A stretch of 64,000 nucleotides of DNA from Dicaeum eximium (Eukaryota; Chordata; Aves; Passeriformes; Dicaeidae): the NCBI GenBank assembly GCA_013396995.1, contig VWZP01005528.1, positions 1,227,527-1,291,526 of the forward strand. The letters are read 5' to 3'. The notes under the pieces were generated by a model. That model was not told the origin of the DNA. It saw only the letters and a list, made by a program, of their open reading frames with translations, and made no database searches. Made by a program: the position numbers and the translations under genes. Positions 27,524-40,800 of this stretch are shown here, in pieces. Every line of letters starts with the position of its first letter. Within the stretch, counting starts at the first letter, position 1.

Positions 27524-29664
27524 GGTGTTATTTCTGATGTGAAGCTGTCCAAGAATGAAATGATTTTCCATGTCCCACGACCATATCTCGCCACTTGCCA
27601 TGTGTTCACAGTGGTCAGTTCTCTGCCTTTTGAGACTGCAAGGCAAGCAGGGATGAGCCAGTGTTCCAGCTTTGTGAGGAATATTTCACTCACAGAACTC
27701 TCTCATAATCTTTTTTGTTTGAGAGGTTCATTGAAGGTAGAGTCTGCCTTTGAACTCCTACAGCAACTATGCACAGGAGATGGGGATGAAAGAGTGGAAG
27801 AGAAGAGTGTATGTGCAGGGTGCTTGCCTCTGCATATTCACCTACTGTTCAAATTTGTTTGCTGTCTCTTAGGCTCCATCCATGGCCCTTGGGGGCTATG
27901 GCCACACAGCCCAGTGTGGCTCTCTCCATCAAGCCATTCCTTGGATGGCAGGATGGAGCTGGGTGCTGGATTTTGGTGACTGTCCTTGACACTGTCACAA
28001 ATCCAGGCAGCCAGACAGATTTTCAGACTTTGCCTCCAGAATTTGTGCTGCCTTGGAGGTACAAACCAACTGGAAATTCTGCAGATTGGACCAGTGGAGA
28101 TGGTTTCCATGCTGAACAGAGAAGGGAGCTCTTCCATAATTCAGCTGAGCTGCAGTGAGCTTTGGCTGCCAGACCTGCCCAGCAGGCTGGACTCATCTCT
28201 GTAGTAGGGTAATGGCTCCAAAACATTTAACCACCTTTGTTCCCACTCTCTGGACATATTTTGGCTGTTGCTGGGGATGTAGCTGCCTCAGATAAAAAGA
28301 TCACAAGCTTGCATTGTTCTTAAGTAGCAGCATTTCTCTGTAATTCTCTAATTCAAAGCAGGCTTTGCTCACTTTTGTGCTCTCCATACAAGCCAGATGA
28401 TGATAGGATTTCCGAAATCAAAGCTGAGCACTGAACTGAATTAGGAGAGAAAAAGCCGCGCTGCCTGGTTCAGGAGAGCAGAGAATAATTGTGGAGGATC
28501 CTCCCAGCCAGTTTGGCAGTGCTGGGGAGGGAATGGTTTTCTTCTATCAAACTTGTTTTGTTTTTATTGCAAAATAAACATTTTCTGGACTTTGCATGGC
28601 AATTACTCACTCTGCCCCTCCAGGGATGAGGTTGCACCCACTGCATATCACAGGGGAAGGCAAAACTTTCCCATTTAGATTTAGATTTCCTACTTGCATC
28701 AAACAAAGTAAACATCAATGGAGCTTGGTGTTTGTTCCTCTTAAGACTGGCTTGGCTCACACTATTTCTCTAAAAATGATATCTACATTAACAGATTAAG
28801 CTTTAAACTTTGATTTGACAGGTAAACTGTGCTTTAACTTTTTGCCCCAGTATGTCAATAAGGCTTATTCCACATTCTTTTACCTTCTTCTTTTCAGGAA
28901 AACTTGTTCACTGGGGCAGGCCAATCCATTCAATAATTTCAGGTGTGGTATTACAAAAAGTTAATTAAACAGAATAGTAAATTTATTTAAAAATGACTGC
29001 TTATTAGCTAAGGTCATTCACCATGGCAAAACATAACAAAAAGAGTAATTAAATAAGCTATTGGAAAAATAATGTGAAATTAAGCCTAAAGGAACACTTA
29101 TCTTTCAGGCTGACCTAAATTTAAACTGCCCAGCCCTGCACACAGACAGAATGATTGCAGTCAGAAATATGTGATGTCTCAGCTTCTTTGGGTTGTCCTT
29201 CCAAAATATCTTCAGCTAATACTGAAAATAATCAAGTGATACCAAAACATTTGGTAAAAAACAGTTTTCCATGAAGTTACAACTGCCCAGTTAACAACTG
29301 TTTCTTGCTTCATAGGAAGAAAGAAAAGTTTTTTAAATGCCACCTCAGGGTGACTGGTTTGCTAATGCTGCTGAAATAATGGTTACCATTTCACTTTTAT
29401 TATGCTCTTGTTAATTAAGTCCCACAATTAAAGAAAACAGAAATTCAGTATGAGGAAATAGAGTTCTTAAGTTATTAAATGCTATACATCTGTGAAATCT
29501 GGCTGAGAAATAAGGTTTCAATACTTGATTTAGTATTCAATAGTTTTTTATTAAGTTTTAGAAACCGAAAAAAATCTTCTTTGACTTACATAGCCAGGAT
29601 AAACCTATATTAAATGTTGTTGAATAAAATAGAGGAGAAATACTGTCTGCATGTTCAACTTAAA
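27524..29664. other. Unrecognised non-coding sequence
   Basis: No gene was recognised. The 146-codon frame at 27539-27979 (plus) shows no domain. The segment 28930-29130 is AT-rich with repeated TTAATTAA/TAATTA words, which could be homeodomain-type sites or simply composition. Confidence 0.5.
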
Positions 29665-29770
29665 AAGACTGTGAGATCAGCTCAGTTGGTCAAATCATAG
29701 TGCCAGTAACACCAAGGTCATGGTTTTGAACCCTGCATGGGCCATTCCAACTCAGAATATTTTGTGGTGT
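29665..29770 (+). mobile_element. tRNA-Ile-derived SINE with CR1-like tail
   Basis: The head is a decayed tRNA-Ile. An A-box-like AGATCAGCTCAGTTGG (29674-29689) is followed by the anticodon-arm region GTGCCAGTAACACCAAGGTC. Then come a B-box-like GGTTTTGAACCC (29722-29733) and the acceptor end GGGCCA. The next bases, TTCCAACTCAGAATATTTTGTG, match the 3' tail shared by CR1 LINEs. The tRNA anticodon position reads AGT and the acceptor stem no longer pairs, so this is not a functional tRNA gene. From memory of the songbird family, a longer CR1-derived segment normally separates the two halves, so this copy seems internally deleted. Mobilisation would have depended on the CR1 reverse transcriptase. 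Confidence 0.8.
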
Positions 29771-31310
29771 GTGCAGATCTTGGCCCTGGACCATACCCAG
29801 CTCACAGCTACCCCTTGTGTTTGCCATTTGTGGTGTTTTTGGGCATCCATGCAGAGCCACGGCTGAGGCTTGGTTACAGCTTCATTTCAGCTTTCCTGCT
29901 CCACTGCAGGTGTCTGTGAATTCTGAAACAAGGAAGCAGGAATCTATTAAACACTTAAACAGAAAATCATAGAGGATCTGAACTGTCGAATTAAGCAACA
30001 ATTTTTCTTTTACTTTGTTGATCAGACAGGTGTGTCAGCCTATTTATTATCCAGGCTGCTAAATCTATAGCTCTGAAGATTCCCAGGATTGGGGTGTGAC
30101 AGGATTGGGATGCTATTTGAGTGCATGGCAGTGACCCCACACACATGAACTTTGGCTGTTTTGTTCTGGCAATGTTTTATTTTATTTTCCTGAACCATTT
30201 TCATGGTTAAACATTTTGTTTCAGAAACATTTGAACAGTGGCCCAGTGGAATGGGTTTCTTTTGCCAATATGAACGAACTATATTGAAAATTGTGCTTGG
30301 ATATCACACACTGAAAAGCTATGAAATTATTTTCCAGAAAGTTTTCCCAGCTTTCTCCATGGCTAAGGGCACCCTTTTACTCCCACATTCTTCAAATTCC
30401 AAAATTTACTTCATTTATATATTAGTGAACTTTTTAGCAAAAAATATTTCTGATTTGGACAGTAAGGAGATGTACTATTGTATTGTCATTGTATTGTCTG
30501 GCTGCATCTCTCTGACAAAAGCTGAACTCTGCATCAACTTACCTTTCTTGCATTCCACTTCTTTTTTGACTATTAGAGATGACTGACAAAAAGAAAAGTA
30601 GTAAGCTTATTTTTTGCTCCCCTGTGATATATAAAAGTGTTCTCTTAGCATTAGAAGTCAGACTTAATCTGTCAAAAATACTACAGGTTCTGTAGGAATG
30701 AAAAATTAAACTCAGCAGTACCTGGAAACAGGAAACTATTCTTATCCCACTGGGTTTGCAAGTGCAAAGCCTGGTGTGTAGAACCACTGCTCCTTAAAAT
30801 CCAGAACCATGGAAATTACACCACATACTGCTTTCTGTTTCATGTGTTGTTATTTGATTCAGCTCTGGTCATGCCTTTTTGTTCTAATTTTTTAAGAGTA
30901 ATGGTAAGTGAACTGTGAAAATGTTTGTGTGATGTTTCCATGGCTAGTCCAAATTTAGTTATAAGATTTTAGCACCTATTTTACTGGCATTGTAACTATT
31001 TGATAGAAACAGATAGAAACAGATGCAAAAATGCAGTACAGAGTGCATCAGAATAAGCCATTCTAATAAATATTTAAACATCAAAGTGACAAAGATTTCA
31101 TTATTCCTGCAGAGGTACAAGCATATATTGTAAAGTGTTAACCTATCTTTTGTAGGTCTGTGGTAGCTCACAAGATTAGAATATTACATTCACAACAATA
31201 AAGTAAGTAAAAGTGTCAATTAAAAAAAAGAAGTTATTTTTTAGCCTGTAGGGAATTTGCATGTTATGTTGACTTTGAGTAACAATTTCCCAAGCTTACA
31301 TGAAATCACA
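29771..31310. other. Unrecognised non-coding sequence
   Basis: Nothing recognisable apart from a small 10-bp duplication (ATAGAAACAG twice, near 31003-31022). Open frames up to 127 codons show no domain. Confidence 0.5.
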
Positions 31311-31402
31311 TCTAGCTCCAACTACCCTGCCATGGGCAGGAGACCTTCCACTAGACCGGGTTCCTCAAAGCCCCATCCAGCCTGATCCAGCCTGGCCTTT
31401 TC
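31311..31402 (-). mobile_element. CR1 LINE 3' fragment (minus strand)
   Basis: CTGCCATGGGCAGGAGACCT, TCCACTAGACCGGGTTCCTC and AAAGCCCCATCCAGCC are the reverse complement of the CR1 block just upstream of its 3' end (compare the related block at 24105-24160 on the plus strand). CCTGATCCAG is partly duplicated next to it. Both ends of the element are missing, so it is a short internal fragment of an old copy. Confidence 0.88.
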
Positions 31403-31569
31403 CTTATTGGCAGTTACTGCATTTTAAACAGGGACAAAAGCAAATAAGTCCTCAGCTTTCTTATGCTGCCTGTGAGCAGCAGTAAATTCTCTCCCCACTG
31501 CTAGGGTTTCTTTGCCCTGCAAAACTGCTTCATTCCTGATGTGTCCACCCTGACCCCTGTGAGTCTCCT

Positions 31570-31602
31570 TTGTCACTGCCTTGTCACCGCCTTGTCACCG
31601 CC
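31570..31602. repeat. 11-bp tandem repeat, three units
   Basis: TTGTCACYGCC is repeated three times, the first unit with T and the next two with C at the variable position. The units carry CpG. No function is apparent. Confidence 0.85.
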
Positions 31603-33418
31603 TGCATCACGGGGGTGTCTGTCCTGCTGCCCACACCATTGCACTGCATCACATTGCAAAAAATACTGACAGACGTCGTAAGAGAGCCACATTTTTAATC
31701 TTGGGAGTGTCCATTTAATTCCGTATAAATATTTGAGTTAAAATTTAGTACCAATCCAAACACTTAGGAGAAATTAAAATAAACAGCATCAGTCAACATG
31801 GTTGCCTTTATCAACAAGAAATGTCATCTTCTCCAAAACAGAAATGGTTTGTTTGACAAGATCTGTGCTCCTTGAAACCCTACACGGCCGTGCTGGTTCT
31901 GTGTTACTCTCATAATATTTTTGTTTTTTTAGAGACAATATGTTCCATTATTTTGCTTGGGTAGGGAAGCAATGTAGCAGTTCCTGGGTAGACCCTCTTC
32001 ATCTTTTTCAGTCTTGGAAAAATAGGAATGTATCAAAGCCAGGGAAAATGTCAATGTGTTTACTTCTAAAGTATTAATTTCAGAAATTCCCCAGCCTTTA
32101 GGACCCTCTGGGGTAAGTTCTTTGGTCCTTTTGATTTAAGAAAATTTAATTTTAGTAGATTCTGGCTTGAATCCTCGTTCATGAAAGATGATTAGCTTTC
32201 CAGTGCACGTATGTCCTATGAGTTGATTCAGTTCTCCCACTCTGTTCTGAAGGCAAAAACATCTATTAAATATCCGCAGTCCTTTTGTTTGCATTCCTTT
32301 TCTTCCTAACACATTTTATATTCCCTACTATTAATGCCCGAGATGACTGAATTTTCATTAATTTCTTTACCTTTCCTTTGTTTTATCAGTTGGCTCCATT
32401 TTCAATTTGTACCTTATGTCTTGCTATTAACTTTCCTTTCATATTGAAACACAATTGTTTCACTTTTGTTGTTCTGGTCAGATGTTCTAACCAAGATGCT
32501 TTTGTGGCTAGAATAACTGTTTTTTCCCCTTCCCTTTCTGGATAGTCAGTCTGGGTGCATCCAGTAGTATGTCCTTGAGCAATTTCCAGCTTTTGCTAAT
32601 ATTTCCCACTTCAAATGATGTACATTGCAATGGCAATGAATCAGGAACTGACAGACAGAATTAAAACCAGTGTTCAGCCCTCCTCAAATTTGTAGGAGAA
32701 GTAATGGAATAAACAATGTCAGAATAATTTAATACTGAGAGAAGTAATTGAATTAAAGCGCTTTTGTGTACATAATGTCAAAATGCATAAAAGAAAGTAA
32801 GAAACCCATATGTGGAAAGGAAATACAGATTTTCAAAAAAATCAGTTTCAGAACATGCAATTTTCCTACAAAATTCCCTGTTTTGTGAATGCAGACGATT
32901 ACTCACTTTCTTGCATAAGACTCAGCTGGTGGCTTGGTGCTCACCCTTGGGCTGAGCTAAAACACAGTGCTCAGTCTGTACTGCTGCACCTGGGGTTTAG
33001 TGCCCAAAGATCTTGGAAGGACCCTCTTTTAGGATGCGATGAGTTATCCCTGGATCTGTCTACCCAATGAACTTCACTCTGTTTTATGTTGTTTTATTCT
33101 ACTTTCTGTAGCTAGCCCGGTTTAGGTGCCTTCAGTTGGCTGGGAGGAATGCCATGTGCAGGGAATGCTGCAATGGAAGGTGGCACAGGGCCACCAGGGC
33201 TGGGGACTGCCAAGCCACATGGTACCTGAGCACAGCAACAGCTCAGCCAGACTGGGGGGAAGCTTGGGTGTAAAGCTCAGGGAATTTGCTCTGCGTCCTC
33301 CAGATTCTCAAGGAATCTCCCCAAATCTCGAGGTGCTGAGATGCCTTGGGATACATAAAAGTGAGGCTAAAGCATGGCAGGAGGCTTTGGCACAGCTGAA
33401 CCAAGGCTTAGGGATGTC

Positions 33419-33445
33419 ATTGATGCCACTGATGCCACTGATGTT
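33419..33445. repeat. 9-bp tandem repeat, three units
   Basis: ATTGATGCC, ACTGATGCC and ACTGATGTT follow one another. This is a minor slippage repeat. Confidence 0.8.
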
Positions 33446-36400
33446 GGACCAGGGACCCAGAGGCATGTAGGGTCCATGCTGCTGCCACTTTGGTCCTTGA
33501 GGCAGCCTTTTAGCTTTGGGCTGTGTTATGGCTGGTACCATGAAAAAGACAGAAAGCGGAATGGTTTAATGATAATTTGTACATAGTGAGTGCTCTCATC
33601 TCAGTATTCAGGATACAAATTCTAGCCTGAGAAGGCACCTAAAGGATATTCTCCAATTCCTCAAGGATGTCCCTCCACACCTTGGAACATACTGGTCACC
33701 TGAGCTGTGTATTACAGCTAGGCATGGGAAGTTTGGCTGGAAATGTCACCTTTTCCTCATGGTCACCCCCAACACAGCAGAGGCCTTGTAAGCTGGGGCA
33801 TGGGAAACTGCCCCAAAAGCACACCCACCACCTCCCCAGCAATTTAGATGCTCTTTGTATAATTTCCTGTGAAAGTCCAGATATTTTTCATCATCTGTGC
33901 TCTCTTTGGTTAGAAGTGAGGAAATACCTTCATAAAGGCAAAGGTCATATATTGGTGAAAGGAGACCAAACAGGAGGCATGGAGATAGGAATGACTAGAA
34001 ATGAGAGTTTACCTAGATTGTTAGAGAGCAGGAGTCATCCTATGCTTGAATGCATTTGCATTCTGTGAAGCAGCATGGGTGGAAGAGATGCTGCTGTGGG
34101 GTAAACACAGAGCAGAAATCATGGATTAGATCTGGTAACACTGTGCTCAAAATGGGAAAGAAATATCCCAGGTTCTTGGAAGCAAACCAGAATGTTAGAC
34201 CAGACCAAACCATTATTACTGTACCAGAAACTTTGCAAAACCTTTGGAAATGCCAACGTTTGTGAGGAGTGTTCTTGCTTAAAATCCTATTAAGAATAAA
34301 ACATTTTATTTCCTTTTGGAATTTATAGTTTAGGGGATATCTCAGACTTTTTTTCCCTATTGCTGCATTCTATTACTACTACTGAGATTAAACTGGCTTC
34401 TTTTCTTTTAACACAGAACTGTGTTAACCTGACCTTTTAACATGTATCTTTGTATCTTGCTATGTCAATTTTTCTATAAATACTGATGTTTGGTAGCTTT
34501 CCAGAGTAATGCTTTCCAGAGTGCTGAGGAAAAAAATTTAATTCTTAAAGAAGAGCATGTTAATATATTCAATGATTTTATCATTTTTCCTTTCTATTTT
34601 ATTTGTTTGGTGAAATTAGCTCCATAATTTAAATATTTTACTGCACACAAAAGAAATGCCACAATCATGTAATGCTCATGATCTGTATCTTATTTTCTGG
34701 TAAAGTGTGTGACAAAAAGCCATAACGAAGTGGGTTATTTATTCAATGTACCAAACGTATGGAAGGAAAGGTGAGCAGATGCTTTCAGGACCCCGAGGAT
34801 TTTCTCTGTATCTTGTGAAGAAGTTCCAGATAACCCCCCCAACTCTGTTTTTAGGGAAGTTTTGGGGCATACCAAACCTGAAATGGATACTGCAGATTGT
34901 CAAAGGCAGCACCAATTTCACTAATGGCAGACACTTTGTTTTCAGGTTTTCCTAATACTTTAAGAACCAGAGACTACATTAAATACAATGTACAACTTGT
35001 GGCTGCAAGCCAAAAGGAAGCCCACATGACATTTAGTGCCCTTGTCTGCAAGCTGATAAAAGAGTCTGGATTCTCTAAACTCTTTAAGTGCTCAGTGTCA
35101 AGCTGGAATTCGGTAACTGCAGCCTGAACAACTCATGTTATTTAAAAATGCACACTTAGCTCTAAGAGGTTTCCAAGCACTCTAATGCTGGGGTATTTGA
35201 ACAGAGTAATAGGGTGCTTTTAAAAAAGCTTTTTATTTTGCAACTTTATGTTCTTCATCTTGTTCAGATACTGTTTACTTTAGAATTCATCTGATAGACT
35301 CAAAATTAAACATGCTACTCAATATAATGGGACAGGGCTTTGACGAGCCTCAGGAAACTAAAAATTTTTGAAGTGTTTAGACTTTACTATACCACAAAGT
35401 AAATTTTGCACAGTTTGAGTATGTGCTCTGGGATCACATACAAATGCTAGACAGAATTATTCCTATCCGGTCGTTTGAACTACCCAGACCTGGTGGTTTG
35501 TAATGTGCAGATGAACCTGTGTGTTTGCTCCTGCCAGGAGCTCCAGAGCTGTATAAAACAGTGCTGAAATCCCTGTGCAGAATAATCCCAAATGTCACTG
35601 TCACTGGCTCTCAGTCCATCCCAGATAGGAACTAAATTGCCTGGTCTTTGTCTTGCCTACACACAAAAAATTACAGCTCCTAACTCACTGCAGGCACTGC
35701 TACAGCTTGCTTGAAAAGAAATTGTGCTTGTTTAGCTCCTTTCCTCTCCATCTGTCACTGTGGAGCCATGGCAGACTTGGGGGATCACAGCCTCTTAGTA
35801 GGACTTTGCAGAGTCTTGCACAGCATCCTTAATTCTTTTAGTTAATGAGCATTTAAGTAAAACACACTGTGCCTGTGGTGTGGACTGAGCATCTTCCACA
35901 ATCTTCCAATGAATTAATAGAAAATTGAATTTCTGAGAAAACAAACTATTTTTGTGTCTGACTCTGCCACAAGAGGAGAACTCACAGCTAAAAATTAAAA
36001 ATAAGGCACCCACTGAGACTAAATATAATTTAATTCTCAGTGGAATTCCAGAATTCCTAAATCCTACACCTCTAGGGAGCTGTAATGGAGATGCTTTGTA
36101 TCTCTGCAGAGGGTTGTCTGTCAACAAATTTACCTCCTCCTGTCCCACACCAGTGAGACCTGGAGCACAAGTGGAATTCCTCTGGCTTAACATCAGCATC
36201 TTTAGTAAACCTGCAAAACGGGAGATGATTACAAATTACTTTGCTTCCACTGTAGTAGCATCCAGTGCAGTGTCTGAAAGACAAACTCCACACCCTGGGA
36301 TGTGTCATGTGGTGCTAGAAAGGGCACGGGGAAGGTTCATCCCTCCGCTGCTCTGAGATGCAGATGCTGGCAGCTGGGGCCAGCAGTCAGCCAGGTGGAT

Positions 36401-37540
36401 CCACCTGGGAGTTATCCTACACTTCAACCAGCTGGTGCTGTCCAGCTGAGGAGCATTACCAGTGAAATCCTGTGAGCAAGAGTGTAGATACAAAAAATGC
36501 CCGTGGATCCTGGGAGTTCTTTAAAAGAAGCTGCTTAGATGGACAAAATAAATGTGGCTAGGGATGTTAGACAGGAGGAAAGAAAATTTTGTGTTAAAGC
36601 GCATTCTAGTGCAATGGTGAATGGGAGACAAGCTAAAAATAAAATAAATAGCAAGTACCTATTCCTTTTATAAAATAAATAGCAATACCATTTCTCCCTC
36701 TCCCCCCCAATGCCAATGAACAGGGATTGCAGGTTCTGTAGTAGAAAACACTCAAGAGGAAAGGTGAGAACATCACTGGTGTTACAAGCTGGCAGCAATA
36801 TGAAGCAAAGGACACTGAAAAGAAAAGCTTTTTACCTGTATCAGGAACAAGAGAAATGGAAGCAACGATACAGCAACATTATTTGAAAGAGAGATAATAA
36901 TGACATAAAATAAAATATTCAATAAACCCTACTATTTTCCACTTAGGAAAGAGCCAGATAATGGGCTACTACCACATGGGGATGATAAATGACTGCAATC
37001 TGTTAAAGACTAAGTGGGCTGTTGGACAACAGCTATTAGAAATAAATATTTTGAATAGGTGCAGATTAAATCTCTCATTTGCTGATGTTTATTTACTATA
37101 AATCTTGAAATGCCATGTTAATTTCAAAAGTGCCAAAGAAAATTAAATTGATGGTATTTTAAAAGTTATTCTGGTGGGTTGGACAGCTGTTAATCTGAAT
37201 TCCATATAATGGAAAACCTGATGCTGAACTCAATTACAGAACATTATCCAGAGTCCATAATTATTTTATCCAGGATAAAATTTGAATTTTCTGGGTAGGA
37301 GCAAAAATATGGAACAAAAAGAAAGTCCTAACAGCAGTGTCTATGAAAATTATTCAGGGTTTTTGTGGCTGAAAACAGCTCAGTACAGAAGGGCTGTAGA
37401 GCAAGAACACCTAACATGACCTGAGTATAAGAAGAGCAGATTCTGGCTGGTTACTCAGAAGAAAGACAGGGACGGCATTTTGTTGAATTACATTCACAAG
37501 ATATTCAAGGGCTCTTCCTAAGCAAAGAAAGGCATTGAAA

Positions 37541-37562
37541 GAGGAGAGAGAGAGAGAGAGAG
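37541..37562. repeat. (AG)n microsatellite
   Basis: About ten AG dinucleotides after GAGG. A short simple repeat. Confidence 0.95.
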
Positions 37563-37778
37563 AAATTTTTATCTGTGAAGTTGATCATGTTGTAGAACAA
37601 ACTTCCTACACAGATAGGGCATTCCTTTGCCTTGATATCCTCTGAACATCAGATTTGAAACAGGCAGTAAATTTTAATGCTGAGAGCAAAGTGGGGACAG
37701 CTTGTTGCTGTTTCACTAGACAAGGGTGGCTGCATGACCCACCTGTGTAAAAGTACCACTGGTTCTGTGGAGGGAAAG

Positions 37779-37808
37779 GATACTGGAGTTGGAGATACTG
37801 GAGTTGGA
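37779..37808. repeat. 15-bp exact tandem duplication
   Basis: GATACTGGAGTTGGA occurs twice without a spacer. Confidence 0.9.
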
Positions 37809-40800
37809 GAGGTGATGATGTGGTTATCTCAAGGGAAAAAGAGGCAGTAGAAGGCAGAGGGGAGTTAGAAAGGGTAATCAGATTGGACAAAATAACCAGC
37901 AAAATCTGTGATTTGTAACATCCTGAAGGGTTCTACACAATTTAAAATGGTTTATAGCTTTGTGCTGAGACCCAGGATTGAAAGGCTACAACAGCTGTTG
38001 CCTAAGAAGAGCTTTGATCCTGAGAAGAGGTCTATCCATTGTCCATGTGAGCTCATCCCAGAGCAGGGTGGTTGTTCCCTTTCCCCTGTGTGGTTTCCAG
38101 CAGGTCAGTCATGGGATGAAGCATGCTGCCTCCAGGGAGGAATTGCTGTGGGATGCAGGATGCTGATGGTGCAGCCTTGGGGGGCATTTATGTGTGGTTA
38201 GGATTCATGTTGCTGCTCAGACAGAGTCAAGCCACTTCACACATCTGACAGGAGCTTTGAAGCTTTGAAGTCTGCAGTCTCCACTTCAGACCTGGTGAAG
38301 AGCTTGAATGCCCTCAGCCTTTTCCAACTTGATTAACTGCTCAAATAAAACATATGATTGCTCCCCACAAAAATTGCCTTACTTTCCTTACTTTGAAACT
38401 TGAAAGTTTCAAAAGAGAAGATCTTTAAAGTTTATGTTGTGTGAGGATGTATATCACACACAGAAATTGTAAACAGAAATTTGTTTAAAGACACATTTTT
38501 TTTTCGCCTTCTATAAATTCCATTTTTTGGGATTTGTTTGGGGTATGCGGTTTTGTTTTTAATTTTTATTATTTTTATTTTTTATTACAAACAGTAAGGT
38601 AACTCAATTTTTGGAGAATTTTCTCCAGGTTTCCTGAAAAAATGTGCAGACCTGAAACAAATGTCTGGATTGAGTTGAGACCTTGAGACCTTGGAATGAA
38701 ACTGCAAACCACAACAATTTCTTGTGGTTTCTAGTAGCACTGGTATCAATATCACCTAGGAAGCGTATGCCATACCCCTGAGTTGCAAAGGCAGGCTTGC
38801 AACGACACTTCAGACTGAGTCAGAGCACCAGCTACCCAGGAACTTCTGCACAGTTTGAAGGGGGGTGTCCCAGAAGTCACCACCACTGACTCAGCTCTAG
38901 GGAGAGGGGTAAATGCTTCTTTAACACCAGTGAACACTGTGTAGTAAGTACAAAGTTTCAAAAGAAAAAAAAATCTAGAGAATGGAAATACCAGCATCCT
39001 TAGCTATCTGCTCTAAAAATGTCCCATCAATGTAATTTTGGGGTTTTTGGTGCTGTAACTTCACACGTCTTGCTTCCCATATAATTCACTTTCTTGATCC
39101 CAGGCTTACAATGTGATCTTCATATTAGAAAATATTTCTTTTATTTCTGTCTGGGCTAGACTGGCACTTGCTAAATCTACGAGTCTGATCCAATGACTCT
39201 TACATTCCTTACATCATTACATAGAAAAAAAGAGGAAAATATTTTGATTAAACAACAACAAAAATTACATTGCTATTAAAAATTCAGGAGAAAATTATGC
39301 ATAAATAAATTAAAACAATAAAAGAGAAACTAGTTTCATAATGTCTTGTGTTCATGTGCTATGACAAGTTCAAGTTGTCTCCAGAGGGATGATTCAAATA
39401 CCAAGTTTGTGCCATGCACTGACAGAGCTCAATGAAAGCCAAACCATCCTGTGAAAAACAAGATCCCTAAAACTGCATCTTATGGAAATGAGGTAGAACC
39501 CTACTGTGAGTATTCAAGGGCATGCATCTGTGTCACATTTGCCAAAATGGTTTTGTTGTTGTTTTGTGGTTTTTTATTTTTAATTCTAAGATTCAATTTC
39601 AGAACTGATTCTAGTTGTAAAGGTGAGAAGCACACTGAGAAAGCATCTTGCAGAGTAGTAAAGATGTATAAGTTGCACCCTGCTGTTTGCTGGATGGATG
39701 GGGCAGGTACTGCTGTGCTACGGACACTGCAGCTTTCCTGACCCCAGTGCCATGGAATGGTTTGTGCTCTGCTCTGGGAAGACCACAAAAGCCAATTGAT
39801 AGTAACACAGCTCTGGCTCTCCTTCTTTCTCACTTAACAGTGGCCCTTTGGTCTAAAAGACTAACAAAGCATGGTCTTAGAGCAGGGAGTCAGAACAGCT
39901 GACTCTACAACCAGCATTGTTCTGCTCTGATCCAGAACAGATGGCAGATTTTTGCTTTACTATTTTCCTTCACCTGCAAAATCGAGGTAGAATCTCAGAG
40001 GCATGAGAGTTGGGAAATGTTGAAGTTATAATGCTGCAATGGTGCTGTTATTATTTGAGAAGTACATCTTCTTCTTCCACAGGGGAATGAAATTCAAGAC
40101 TCGTCAGATGTGGTTTTCTAATGCTGCAAATGGAGGGGAGACTCTTGCCCCTGATGGAAACCTGGGAAAATGCTTTGACTCGTGCCTCCTGGGAGGGTGA
40201 CAACATCTGTCTGTGAAGCACGGGCAGTGTGTGACCTCTCATCACCACCTAGTCAGGAACCCTGTTTGTTGGCTGCTGAGACCAATTCTCAGGTGTCTTA
40301 CACCAGGTACAGCTTTTTACTCGCTGTGTGAGTGCATGTCTTATGAGCACAGTAGTAGGGGGTGACAGGAAAGGCAAATAAGACATCAGAGAATGAGAAA
40401 CAGTGAGATTTTTGGCTTGGCTTTATGGCTGTACCCCTGCAGTGGAGTTGCATTTTTACAGCCACTATGGAGTCAGAAGCACTCAGGAGCGTTCCCAAGT
40501 ACGTAGTAGCTGGAAACAAGGAGTAAAACCTTTCCAGAAGCCAGAAGCTATTGATTTCAGTCAACTTCCTAAAATGTACAGCCTGCTAGAGAAGATTTCC
40601 AGTAGTCATTAAAGGTGCCCTAGAGCTTATCTAAAGTGAAATGTGAATTAAGACTAAGATGAGGTGTTGCATCTGGTGAGATAAAACACAGATTCCCTCT
40701 GGTTGAAGCCATAAGCCTGTGTCCTAGGAAAATAATTCTGCCTATATCTTGCAGGTGCTTGCTTCAACCAAATAAAAGCTTGGAGTGAGATTGCTTTAGT

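Noticed and set aside
29665..29746. tRNA-Ile gene
   Set aside because: The acceptor stem does not pair, the anticodon loop is altered and a CR1-type tail follows, so it is a SINE rather than a functional tRNA gene.
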